From Saccharopolyspora sp. SCSIO 74807 (GTDB taxonomy: Bacteria > Actinomycetota > Actinomycetes > Mycobacteriales > Pseudonocardiaceae), in assembly GCF_037023755.1 (NCBI RefSeq), contig NZ_CP146100.1, positions 1,428,501-1,492,500 of the forward strand: a DNA stretch of 64,000 nucleotides, read 5' to 3'. The notes beneath the pieces are model-generated. The model saw nothing but the letters and a program-made list of their open reading frames with translations. It did not search any database and was not told where the DNA came from. Made by a program: the position numbers and the translations under genes. This document shows, piece by piece, positions 33,998 to 43,164 of the stretch. Positions within the stretch are counted from its first letter, which is position 1. The number at the start of each line of letters is the position of its first letter.

Positions 33998-34591
33998 ATG
34001 GGCGAGAAGGACGCGGTGACCTCGGTTCCGCTGCACCCGTTGCTGGCCTCCCGGTGGAGCCCGCGAGCGCTGGATCCGGCTTTCCAGCTGGCCGAAGCGC
34101 AGTTCACCGCGCTGTTCGAAGCCGCGCGCTGGGCGCCGTCCTGGGGCAACACCCAACCGGCCCGCTACCTGGCCGGACGCCGGGGCGAGCCGACGTTCGA
34201 CCGGATCCACGGCACCCTCTCGCGCGGTAACCGGGGCTGGGCGGCTTCGGCCGCAGCGCTGGCGATCGGTCTCGCGCAGACCGTCGCCGACGACGGCGAG
34301 CCGCTGCCGTACGCCGCGTACGGCTTGGGTCTGGCCAGCGAGAACCTGGTGCTGCAAGCGGTCGCGGAAGGCTTGGTGGCGCACCAGATGGCCGGTTTCG
34401 ACCGCGAAGCCGCGCGGGCCGAGTTCGCGGTACCCGGCGATTTCGAGCCGATGGTCGCGATCGCGGTGGGCGCGCCGGGCAACGCGGACGAGCTGCCGGA
34501 CCGGCTGCAGCAGAAGGAGCAGGCGCCGCGCACCCGGAAACCCTTGGCAGAGCTGGTTTTCACGGACGGTTGGGGAAGCCCCCGGTACTGA
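33998..34591 (+). CDS. Nitroreductase-family flavoprotein
   Basis: FMN-dependent reductase of 197 residues. The N-terminal SRWSPRALDP and AARWAPSWGNTQPARY (about 38-53) form the FMN site and dimer contact; AYGLGLASENLVLQA (about 107-121) is the central helix. ATG at 33998 follows AGGAGG. It comes 16 bases after the membrane glycosyltransferase stop and 41 before the kynureninase-like gene. The substrate is unknown. Confidence 0.88.
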   Translation: MGEKDAVTSVPLHPLLASRWSPRALDPAFQLAEAQFTALFEAARWAPSWGNTQPARYLAGRRGEPTFDRIHGTLSRGNRGWAASAAALAIGLAQTVADDGEPLPYAAYGLGLASENLVLQAVAEGLVAHQMAGFDREAARAEFAVPGDFEPMVAIAVGAPGNADELPDRLQQKEQAPRTRKPLAELVFTDGWGSPRY

Positions 34592-34632
34592 AATCCGCGC
34601 CGAAGCGGTGACGCAGCGTCGATCAATGCGGT

Positions 34633-35754
34633 ATGACTTCACTCGTGTGGACGAGCACGAGAGCTGCCGCCGAGGCGCTCGACCGCGCCGACGAGCTGGC
34701 CCCGCTGCGCTCCCGCTACGGCTTGCCCGCCACGAGGATCCGATTGGACGGCAGCAGCGGCCCGCGCACCCGGTCCACTCCGGCGAAGCTGCGCGAGTTC
34801 GTCGAGCACCGCTGGGATCACCGCGCGGGAACCGACGGCGGCCGCCGCAAGCAGGCCCGGCTGGCCGCCGCGAGCATCGCACCGCTGATCGGCGCGCTGC
34901 CATCGGAGGTGGCCGTCGCCGAATCCGCCTCGATGAACCTGTTCAGCGCACTGCTGCGGGCTGCCGGGATGCGGCCGGGCAGACCGGTGCTGGCAGTCGG
35001 CAAGTTCTGCTTCGCCACCGACCACTACTTGGCCCGTTCGGCCGCCGACATCGCCGGCTGCGAGCTGCGGCTGTTCGACGAGCTGCACGACCTGCCGGAG
35101 CTGCTCGACGAACGGGTGGCGGTGCTGGCGCTGTCGCACGTCGACCCGGAATCGGGGGCGGTCCGGGACGCGACCGCGATCACCGAGCTGGCGCACCGGC
35201 ACGGCGCGCTGACGCTGTGGGACCTGAGCCATTCGGCGGGCGCGATGCTGATCGACCTGGGCTCGTGGGGCGCCGACTTCGCGATCGGCTGCGGCCACCG
35301 CTACCTCGGCGGCGGCTCCGGCGCGCCGGGGTTCTCGTACCTCGCGCGGGACAGGCACGAAGAGGCGGCAGGCGCTGACGCGTTCCCCGGCGCACCGTCG
35401 ACGCTGGCGCTCTCGGAGCTGCGTTCCGGTCTTTCCGCGCTCACCGGTGCCGCACCCGCCGCGTTGGAGGCGAAAGCGGCCGGATTGGCCGAGTTCTTCC
35501 TGCGCTGCCTGGCCGATGCGCCCGGTGCGGATCCGGTGCCGATCCCGGAAGGGCTCCGCCGCGGACCGCACGTCTGCGTGCGGCACCGGCACGCGCACCA
35601 GGTGGCGCAGGCGCTGCTCGGCCGGGGCGTGGTCGTCGACGTCCCGGAACCGGGCACGCTGCGGTTCGGCTTCGCCCCGCTGTGGTTGCGCTACGTCGAC
35701 GTCCGCGAGGCCGCCGCCCGCTTCCGCGACGTCCTGCAGGATCTGTCCACTTAG
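34633..35754 (+). CDS. Kynureninase-like fold-type I PLP protein lacking the PLP lysine
   Basis: Protein of 373 residues clearly related to kynureninases and class V aminotransferases. Conserved parts are LDGSSGPRT near 38 (kynureninases have LDGNSLG), VLALSHVDPESG near 160, LWDLSHSAGAMLIDLG near 196 and ADFAIGCGHRYLGGGSGAPGF near 215. In kynureninases the last motif is GCxYKYLNGG with the Lys binding PLP; here it is Arg223 (codon CGC at 35299-35301). Without that Lys the usual Schiff base cannot form. The frame is otherwise intact and codon use normal. It may bind PLP differently, act as a regulator, or be losing function. Confidence 0.8.
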   Translation: MTSLVWTSTRAAAEALDRADELAPLRSRYGLPATRIRLDGSSGPRTRSTPAKLREFVEHRWDHRAGTDGGRRKQARLAAASIAPLIGALPSEVAVAESASMNLFSALLRAAGMRPGRPVLAVGKFCFATDHYLARSAADIAGCELRLFDELHDLPELLDERVAVLALSHVDPESGAVRDATAITELAHRHGALTLWDLSHSAGAMLIDLGSWGADFAIGCGHRYLGGGSGAPGFSYLARDRHEEAAGADAFPGAPSTLALSELRSGLSALTGAAPAALEAKAAGLAEFFLRCLADAPGADPVPIPEGLRRGPHVCVRHRHAHQVAQALLGRGVVVDVPEPGTLRFGFAPLWLRYVDVREAAARFRDVLQDLST

Positions 35755-35797
35755 GAGCCACGAACCCGGCTGCCGCGCGCGGTCCGGTGCCGCCGGT

Positions 35798-37687
35798 TCA
35801 GGACACCACCTCGGTGTAAACGTCCGTGAGCCGGTTGCGCAGCACGTGCGCCGGCGCATCCGGCTGGATCCGCAGCTGCCGGGCGGCGGTGCGCATCGTG
35901 GACACGATCCGCTGGGTGTGGTCGAGCCGCAGGTCGTCGCCGCCGCGCTCGATCAGCAGTGCGCGCCCGGTAGCGGCGTCCACCAGCCGTTCCAGCAGGA
36001 TGATCGACGGCCACCACACTTCCGCGTTGCGCCCGATGGAAGCCGGTTCCATGAGTTGCTGCTGCAGCGTCGCGCGCAGGTCCGACAGTTCGCGGTAGGT
36101 GCGCCGCCGCAGCGTCGAGCGGCCCTGCTCGCGGCCGGCGAGCGACCGCGACACGTACTCCGAGACCGTCTCCACCGCCCCCGCGAGCTTGCCGGTCAGG
36201 TCCGGGCTGCGCCCCGGCGGCCACATGAGGTAGCCGATGAGCAGCACGATCCCGCAGCCGAGCAGCGAGTCCACCAGCCGCACGACCGGCAGCTGGTCCA
36301 TGAACAGCTCGCTCTGGTGCATCTGCACCAGCACCACGATCGTCACGACCATGGTGAACATCCCGTAGTGCCTGCTGAGCGCTTCCGGCACGAACGCAGC
36401 GAGCAGCACCGTGATCACCGCCAGCGGCCACCCGGCGGGTATGACGGCCAGCAGCACGCTGGCGATCAGAACTCCCACCACGGTGCCGAATCCGCGCAGC
36501 ACGGTGCGGGCGAACACCGAGCCGGAGTTCGGTTTGAGCACCAGCGCGACGGTCATCGCGATCCAGTAGGACTGCTCGAAGTTCAGCGCCAGCCCGACGC
36601 CTTCGGCGACGGCCAGGCACAGCACCATCCGCACCGCCAGCAGCCACCCGGTGCGCCCGATGCTGATGTTGCTGCGCCAGAGCCGGAAGTGTTCACGCGG
36701 GCCGAGCCGTTCCTGGAACACCGGCTCGTCGGCGCTCTTCACGCGCAGCCACGCATCGATGAGGTCGGCGATGCCCTGGTCCAGCGCGTGTTCCACCACC
36801 GAACCACTCGGCGCCGGGCGGTACCGCGGCAACGCTTGTCCACTTCGGACGCACGAGGCGATGCTGCGCAGCGCCGCGAGCGCCTCGCCGGACGGCCTGC
36901 TCCCCGAGTGCGCCAGCGCGACCGACGCCTCGACCACCGGCGTCGCCCGGGCCAGGATCACGTACAGCCGGTCGTGCACCCGGCTGCGGGAAACCGATGC
37001 GCCGCCGAGCAGGATGTCGTGCGCTCCGTTGAGCGCTTTCGTGAGGTTCTGCCGCGCGCCGATCGCGGCGCCGGTGCCCGCCGCGTCGAACAACCGCAGC
37101 AGCGCGTCGAAGACCCGCGCGACCGCGGCGCGCGCGGGCGCGGTGCGCCGGAACGGCCAGGTGGCCGCGACCATCGCCAGCAGCAGCAACTCACCGGTGA
37201 CGAACCAGGCGATCTGCTCGTTCGGGGGCATCCCCGTCGAGACGTGGCCGGTCGCCACCACGCAGAACGTCAGCATCTGCGCGCCCGCCGCCGCGCACAG
37301 GTCGTTGACCCGGCTGGAGAGCACCGACGGGATCGACACCGCGACCACCACGACCGCCGACCACACCGGCCCCGGCGCGAGCACCCCCGCTGCGAACCCG
37401 AAACCGCCGGTGAGCACGGTCAGCCCGACCCGCTTCGTGCGATATCGGTAGGAACCGGTGAGGTCCGAGAAGCTGACGCACAACGCCCCGACCGACACCA
37501 GCACGGCCGGCTCCATCCGCTGCACCGCGATGCCGACCACCGCGGGCCCGCCGATGCCGACGGCGGCCGCGACGATCCGGGTCCAGTCCAGCGGCAGCGG
37601 CGCGGGACGCAGCATCCGGATCAGCCACGCGGGCAGCGGCGCGCGGGAATTCCGGGTCGCGGTGGGAATCGCATCGCTCTGTGTCAC
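35798..37687 (-). CDS. FUSC-family membrane protein (aromatic acid/efflux exporter-like)
   Basis: Protein of about 629 residues with the FUSC layout: a first bundle of about six helices (to about 165), a cytosolic helical stretch (about 170-330), a second bundle (WLLAVRMVLCLAVAEGVGLALNF to about 500, including SYWIAMTVALVLKPN near 368) and a helical C-terminus. Such proteins are linked to efflux of aromatic acids and other organic anions. The start is uncertain: GTG at 37687 has GGAAGGG at good spacing, while ATG at 37693 has it almost touching. It is convergent with the kynureninase-like gene. Confidence 0.82.
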   Translation of the reverse strand: MTQSDAIPTATRNSRAPLPAWLIRMLRPAPLPLDWTRIVAAAVGIGGPAVVGIAVQRMEPAVLVSVGALCVSFSDLTGSYRYRTKRVGLTVLTGGFGFAAGVLAPGPVWSAVVVVAVSIPSVLSSRVNDLCAAAGAQMLTFCVVATGHVSTGMPPNEQIAWFVTGELLLLAMVAATWPFRRTAPARAAVARVFDALLRLFDAAGTGAAIGARQNLTKALNGAHDILLGGASVSRSRVHDRLYVILARATPVVEASVALAHSGSRPSGEALAALRSIASCVRSGQALPRYRPAPSGSVVEHALDQGIADLIDAWLRVKSADEPVFQERLGPREHFRLWRSNISIGRTGWLLAVRMVLCLAVAEGVGLALNFEQSYWIAMTVALVLKPNSGSVFARTVLRGFGTVVGVLIASVLLAVIPAGWPLAVITVLLAAFVPEALSRHYGMFTMVVTIVVLVQMHQSELFMDQLPVVRLVDSLLGCGIVLLIGYLMWPPGRSPDLTGKLAGAVETVSEYVSRSLAGREQGRSTLRRRTYRELSDLRATLQQQLMEPASIGRNAEVWWPSIILLERLVDAATGRALLIERGGDDLRLDHTQRIVSTMRTAARQLRIQPDAPAHVLRNRLTDVYTEVVS

Positions 37688-37824
37688 GCACATCCCTTCC
37701 CTGGTGGGACTGGCGCGCTCCACGCCGAGCGGCTGGGTTCGTGCATTGTCACGCCGCTGCGTGGCAAGCAGAACTGCGATGTGCAAGCGTCACACGTTGC
37801 GGTGCGTCACATCACCGGTTGGGG

Positions 37825-38211
37825 TCAAGCGAAGGCGTTGATGATCCGCACCGCGATGGACGTGATGAACAGCCAGAACAGCGCGGCGATCCCGTAGTTC
37901 ACCAATACCGCGAGCTGCGGATCGGCCGGCGTGAACAGGTCGGAGAATCCGAGCGCGAGCGGATCGGACCATTCCGTGATGAACCGCGTGATGCCGTTGT
38001 CCGGGTTGGCACCACCGAGGGTGAACACGACTCGCAGCACCAGCAGCAGCGCGATCAGCGTCCCGACCCAGCGGGCCACTGCGGACAGCACACCGACGAC
38101 GCGCGCCCGAGCCTTCGCCCAGTCGTACGACTGCCGCAGCCGTCGTCGCCCTCCGTTGGGCCGGTCGCCGTCCTGATCACCGGTGGTCACTCCACCGACG
38201 TTCTCCGACAT
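37825..38211 (-). CDS. Small membrane protein, paralogue of the next gene upstream
   Basis: Unrecognised 128-residue protein. A charged N-terminal half (about 1-50, Gly/Arg-rich, then SYDWAKARAR) precedes two hydrophobic helices (about 52-70 and 100-122). The C-terminal LAVLVNYGIAALFWLFITSI matches the neighbour's LQVLVDYGLAAGFWVLVTSL, so the two arose by duplication. ATG at 38211 has no clear SD. Function unknown. Confidence 0.7.
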   Translation of the reverse strand: MSENVGGVTTGDQDGDRPNGGRRRLRQSYDWAKARARVVGVLSAVARWVGTLIALLLVLRVVFTLGGANPDNGITRFITEWSDPLALGFSDLFTPADPQLAVLVNYGIAALFWLFITSIAVRIINAFA

Positions 38212-38261
38212 GCCGGAAGTGTGGCACGCGGCCACACAGAAAGCTACCAACCGGTAGGCGG

Positions 38262-38286
38262 CCGGGCCCGCAGCACGCGGGCCCGG
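38262..38286 (-). terminator. GC-rich hairpin between the two membrane-protein genes
   Basis: CCGGGCCCGC (38262-38271) pairs with GCGGGCCCGG (38277-38286) around five bases. It lies past the stop of the 93-residue gene. Confidence 0.65.
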
Positions 38287-38385
38287 ACCCAGTCGCTCGG
38301 GAAGCCTCGAGGTTGCCCCGCGCAGGGAAGCTCTGCGCCCCATCGGCCGAATCGTTCGTGAAGCATCGTCGGCCGCATTCGGCGC

Positions 38386-38667
38386 TCAGCCGAAAGCGCG
38401 GGCCAGCAGGCTGGTCACGAGGACCCAGAACCCGGCGGCGAGGCCGTAGTCGACCAGCACCTGCAGCTGCGAGTTCCCGGTTTGCACCAGCCCCGGGAAG
38501 AACAGCGCGAGCGGCTCGGCGGCTTGGTGCACCGAGTCGATGAACCCGTTCTCGGCGGGGATCTTGAACAGCACCGAGATGATGTGCAGCACCAAGATCA
38601 CGGCGAACACGAATCCCACACCGGTGATCAGCGTGCCGATCCCGGATCCCTTCTTCTTCGCAGCCAT
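38386..38667 (-). CDS. Small membrane protein (93 residues)
   Basis: Unrecognised. A lysine-rich start (AAKKKGSG), a first hydrophobic helix (about 12-34), a loop with HQAAEPLALFFPGL and a second helix (VDYGLAAGFWVLVTSLLARAF). The second half is closely similar to that of the 128-residue neighbour. Basic N-termini suggest both ends face the cytosol. The gene is divergent from leuA. Confidence 0.72.
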   Translation of the reverse strand: MAAKKKGSGIGTLITGVGFVFAVILVLHIISVLFKIPAENGFIDSVHQAAEPLALFFPGLVQTGNSQLQVLVDYGLAAGFWVLVTSLLARAFG

Positions 38668-38762
38668 GATCTTCAGTCTGCCCGCCGCCGCCAGGCCCCC
38701 GATCCCCCGATCGCCGCAGCGCCGCGCTGCGCAGCGGTTCGCTCAACATGTGGGATACCTGG

Positions 38763-38792
38763 TTGCATCGCGGGCGGACCTCGCGGTTAACC
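38763..38792 (+). promoter_or_regulatory. Candidate leuA promoter, TTGCAT-18-TTAACC
   Basis: TTGCAT at 38763-38768 and TTAACC at 38787-38792 have 18-base spacing. Transcription would start about 38799-38801, at the GTG of the leader peptide, giving a leaderless leader ORF. Confidence 0.5.
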
Positions 38793-38800
38793 TGGCCGTC

Positions 38801-38842
38801 GTGGCTCGCGTTCTCCTGCTTCGCCGCCGCGACGGGGTCTGA
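38801..38842 (+). CDS. Probable leuA leader peptide (attenuator)
   Basis: A 13-codon ORF from GTG 38801 to TGA 38840-38842 with product MARVLLLRRRDGV. Three consecutive Leu codons (CTC CTG CTT) sit in the middle, then three Arg. Just over them a hairpin can form (38828-38837 with 38851-38862, ten pairs and a two-base bulge) that a ribosome stalled at the Leu codons would disturb. leuA starts 75 bases further. This is the classic layout for Leu-tRNA-dependent attenuation; it is inferred from the sequence and needs expression data. Confidence 0.7.
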   Translation: MARVLLLRRRDGV

Positions 38843-40705
<1,863 letters not shown>

Positions 40706-40719
40706 CCGTCCAGCGGAGT

Positions 40720-40749
40720 TCGCGCCCGCGTTCCCCTGCGCGGGCGCGA
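40720..40749 (+). terminator. Terminator after leuA
   Basis: TCGCGCCCGCG (40720-40730) pairs with CGCGGGCGCGA (40739-40749). It stands between convergent leuA and the DUF397 gene. Confidence 0.75.
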
Positions 40750-40773
40750 CTCCCGCCGGTCCGGCTGGGCCGG

Positions 40774-40977
40774 TCAGCGGTCGAAGTCGCCGCGCTTGAT
40801 CGCCCCGAGGAAATCGGACCACTGTGGACGGTCGACGGCAAAGTGGCCCGAGGCCGGGAACTTCGAGTCGCGGACCGCGGTCCCCGTGGCGGTGGGCGCG
40901 ACTTCGACGCAGGCGGTGTGCGGTCCCGAGTGGCTGGACTTCCTCCAGCCGGATGTCAGTGCATCTAACGCAGTCAT
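40774..40977 (-). CDS. DUF397-domain protein
   Basis: Small protein of 67 residues with the full DUF397 pattern: GWRKSSHSG (10-18), ACVEVA (22-27), VRDSKFP near 35 and FAVDRPQWSDFLGAI near 46. It overlaps the stop of the DUF5753 regulator by ATGA. In Streptomyces such pairs (for example near whiJ or bld-type loci) act together in development and resemble toxin-antitoxin pairs; the exact role here is unknown. Confidence 0.93.
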   Translation of the reverse strand: MTALDALTSGWRKSSHSGPHTACVEVAPTATGTAVRDSKFPASGHFAVDRPQWSDFLGAIKRGDFDR

Positions 40978-41837
40978 CTCAACGACCCCGATTCGTTGTG
41001 CAGTGCCTTGATGAACTGTACTGACTCATCACGGCCCAGAGCCCTGTTCAGCAGGTCGTCAACAGCGCCCTGGTAGGTCGCGATGACCTTCGCGTTGCTG
41101 GTCGAAGACGCAGTGAAGTAGCCCTCGACATGCACCAACGGCCGAGCCTTGTCGTCGTAGTCGAACAACATGAACTCGCCGAGATGCCCCGCGTGCAAGA
41201 CCTCGGAGCCGGACTCGAGTACCCGGACCGAGATGCGTTCGCGCTCCGCGGCACTGATCAGCTGGTCCAGCTGGGCGCGAAGAACCTCGACGCCGCCGAT
41301 CGGCTCGCGCAGCGCGAACTCACCGACGATGACCGTCAGCTGAGGTGGCCGGGACCGGTTCAGGATTTCCTGTCGCTGCAACCGAACCGCGAGCTTGTTC
41401 TCCTTCTCCTCCTCGCCCTGACCGTCCAGCACCGCGTTCGCGTATTCGCGGGTCTGCAACAGGCCGGGGATCACCAGCGGGGCGACTTCGACGATGTTGG
41501 CGGCAGTGCTCTCGAACTCGGCCAGCGTGGCGAGTTCTTGGTGGATACCCCTGCCGTAGGTGCTCAGCGTGCTGTCGTCGGCGGCGCTGTGCGCTTCGCG
41601 AGCTTGTTCCAGGATGCGTTCGGTCTCGCTGCGGGAGACGGAGAGCTTGCCGAGGTAGCGCGCGATCTCTTCCAACGACGGCAGAATCTCGCCGCTTTCG
41701 TAGCGCAGCAGTCGTGTTTTGGCGATCTCCAGGCGTGCCGCCAGCGCCCTGGTCGTGACTCGATCTTGTTCGCGCTTCTTGCGCAGCTCGTAGCCGACCG
41801 CGCGGGCTCGCGGGCCGCCACCGGGGATCTTGGCCAT
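40974..41837 (-). CDS. XRE-type HTH regulator with DUF5753 domain
   Basis: Transcription regulator of 287 residues. The HTH is at about 12-66 (LRKKREQDRVTTRALAARLE and ETLP-like SGEILPSLEEIARYL). The DUF5753 sensor part follows (about 100-275), with VAPLVIPGLLQTREYA near 117, QRQEILNRSRPPQ near 152 and AFL-type GHLGEFMLFDYDD near 213. ATG at 41837. It precedes the DUF397 gene with an ATGA overlap. The upstream region carries tandem GGTCC palindromes that could be its operators and would also control the divergent zinc-motif genes. Confidence 0.93.
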   Translation of the reverse strand: MAKIPGGGPRARAVGYELRKKREQDRVTTRALAARLEIAKTRLLRYESGEILPSLEEIARYLGKLSVSRSETERILEQAREAHSAADDSTLSTYGRGIHQELATLAEFESTAANIVEVAPLVIPGLLQTREYANAVLDGQGEEEKENKLAVRLQRQEILNRSRPPQLTVIVGEFALREPIGGVEVLRAQLDQLISAAERERISVRVLESGSEVLHAGHLGEFMLFDYDDKARPLVHVEGYFTASSTSNAKVIATYQGAVDDLLNRALGRDESVQFIKALHNESGSLR

Positions 41838-41943
41838 GCACGAATCTTAAGAGTCGAGACGGCTTCACCTTTGCGACCCCATGACCAGGATTGATCCACT
41901 CGATCAGGGCATTGCGGCTAGATCGGCAACACTGGCTTAATTT

Positions 41944-41971
41944 GGTCCACGGACCGAACGGTCCATGGACC
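41944..41971. promoter_or_regulatory. Tandem palindromes GGTCCACGGACC-GAAC-GGTCCATGGACC
   Basis: Two 12-base dyads (41944-41955 and 41960-41971) are separated by GAAC; their centres are 16 bases apart. The second is a perfect palindrome, the first has GGTCC/GGACC arms. They lie between the divergent DUF5753 regulator (107 bases away) and the small Cys-rich genes (124 bases away), a typical operator position. Confidence 0.6.
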
Positions 41972-42094
41972 AGAAAACGACCGCTTGCGGCGACGGCCTT
42001 TCCCTCCCCGGCCTGGCGCGCAGCGGTTCGCGGGGTCGGTGAGCATCCCCCGGCATCGGCTCACCGGCCCCGCACTTTCCGAAAGGCGGTTTCG

Positions 42095-42328
42095 ATGCCG
42101 TATCCGTTTCACTGGGTTCCGGCCGCTGGGCAGCGGCACGCCACACTCGATGCGCGACCGGGTGGCGGGTATCCGACCGGGATTTCCGTGGAAACTTTAT
42201 GCGGGGTGCAAATTTGCGCGGATAACTCGGAGTTCGGATGGCTATGGCCTACCTACCCAGAATGCGCGCCGGAAACGCGGCGGCTCGCCGAGGAATACGC
42301 GGCCGCGCCGAAACCGCTGTTCGGATGA
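42095..42328 (+). CDS. Small zinc-finger-like protein 1
   Basis: Protein of 77 residues starting at ATG 42095. The pattern FHWVPAAGQRHA, then TLCGVQICADN and WLWPTYPECAPETRRLAEEY resembles a family of small actinobacterial zinc-finger proteins found beside DUF397/DUF5753 genes. Three Cys and two His could bind one metal ion. Its stop overlaps the next start by ATGA, so the pair is translated together. Function unknown. Confidence 0.7.
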   Translation: MPYPFHWVPAAGQRHATLDARPGGGYPTGISVETLCGVQICADNSEFGWLWPTYPECAPETRRLAEEYAAAPKPLFG

Positions 42329-42558
42329 CCGCGCAGGGCTGGATGAGCAGCGTCTACAGCGCGACCTGGCACCGGATCACATCCGGCGGCGGGGCGCCGG
42401 TCGCGGCGTGCGGCCATCGGCTCTACGGGCCGGTGCATCGCAGGCTCGACGCCCCGGCGGACGACGTCGCGCGGCGCATTTGCTCCGACTGCCGAAAAAG
42501 CGAGGGCCGATCGGGCCTTGCAGCGCATCCGGAAGGAAGGCGCAGCACAGGCGAATAG
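42325..42558 (+). CDS. Small zinc-finger-like protein 2
   Basis: Protein of 77 residues from the ATG in the ATGA overlap at 42325. It has WHRI, ACGHRLYGPVHRRLDAPADD and RRICSDCRKSEGR: CGH plus CxxC would make a zinc ribbon. It differs from protein 1 in sequence but has the same length and the same kind of metal motif. Unknown role; probably a partner of protein 1. Confidence 0.68.
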   Translation: MTAQGWMSSVYSATWHRITSGGGAPVAACGHRLYGPVHRRLDAPADDVARRICSDCRKSEGRSGLAAHPEGRRSTGE

Positions 42559-42938
42559 GTGCACTCGCAACCGTTTCTTCAGAAAACAAATCGTCACCTG
42601 CGGTGAGCGGGTCGCGACGATCTGATCCGGCGGCGGAGTCGGCGTTATCACGTTCGGCGCAACGACTCGACTAAAGGAGGTAGTGAAAGCTAGTCCAGCG
42701 CCCCCAAAATAGTGAGAGCCGCTGAAGGTTGCGGTGATCTGGCTTACCCCTGGGGATGATCGGGAGGGCGGCCGGTGGGTCAGCGGACTCGTCGGGGCCG
42801 GCCGCTTTCCCCGCTCACGGGAAGCTCCCGAGCGAAGTTGATCACGATTCACCACTCGATCGGTCGACGCCACTTGAAGCCGGGCGGTACACGCGGTTCA
42901 GTCATCCAGACCGCACAGCCCGAAGTGGACAGGACGAC
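42559..42938. other. Intergenic stretch with an isolated strong SD
   Basis: 380 bases without a convincing gene. At 42673-42681 a perfect AAAGGAGGT stands two bases before a nine-codon ORF (GTG 42683 to TAG 42712, product MKASPAPPK); the spacing is too short for normal initiation. Longer open frames on both strands lack SD and domains. The frame of the next gene is open back to 42756, but that part looks non-coding. Confidence 0.4.
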
Positions 42939-43151
42939 ATGTGGCCGAACGGCGAACCGACCGATGACCTCCGATGGCGGATTCCCTGCCGCGACTCCGG
43001 CGGCGAGAATCGCACCGTATCGGTGCTGGTCATGGGCGATCGAGTGGCCGTCGTGCTGCCGCCGGGAGACACGGTGATCTTCGACGCGGACGAGGCCGAC
43101 GACTTCGCCGCCCTGCTGGACGAGGCCACCGGGCACACCGACACCACCTGA
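42939..43151 (+). CDS. Hypothetical acidic protein (70 residues)
   Basis: Start ATG 42939 is preceded by AGGA at good spacing. The product MWPNGEPTDDLRWRIPCRDS... is acidic with a compact beta-strand pattern (VSVLVMGDRVAVVLPPGDTV) and an acidic C-terminal helix (DADEADDFAALLDEA). It resembles small actinobacterial proteins found near HTH/DUF397 genes, but no family is certain. It ends 13 bases before the glycosidase-like gene, so the two are probably co-transcribed. Confidence 0.6.
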   Translation: MWPNGEPTDDLRWRIPCRDSGGENRTVSVLVMGDRVAVVLPPGDTVIFDADEADDFAALLDEATGHTDTT

Positions 43152-43164
43152 TCCAGGAGGGCTC

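Noticed and set aside
42253-42873. 206-codon minus-strand frame
   Set aside because: Antisense to the two small Cys-rich genes, which have an ATGA overlap and metal motifs; the frame has no domain.
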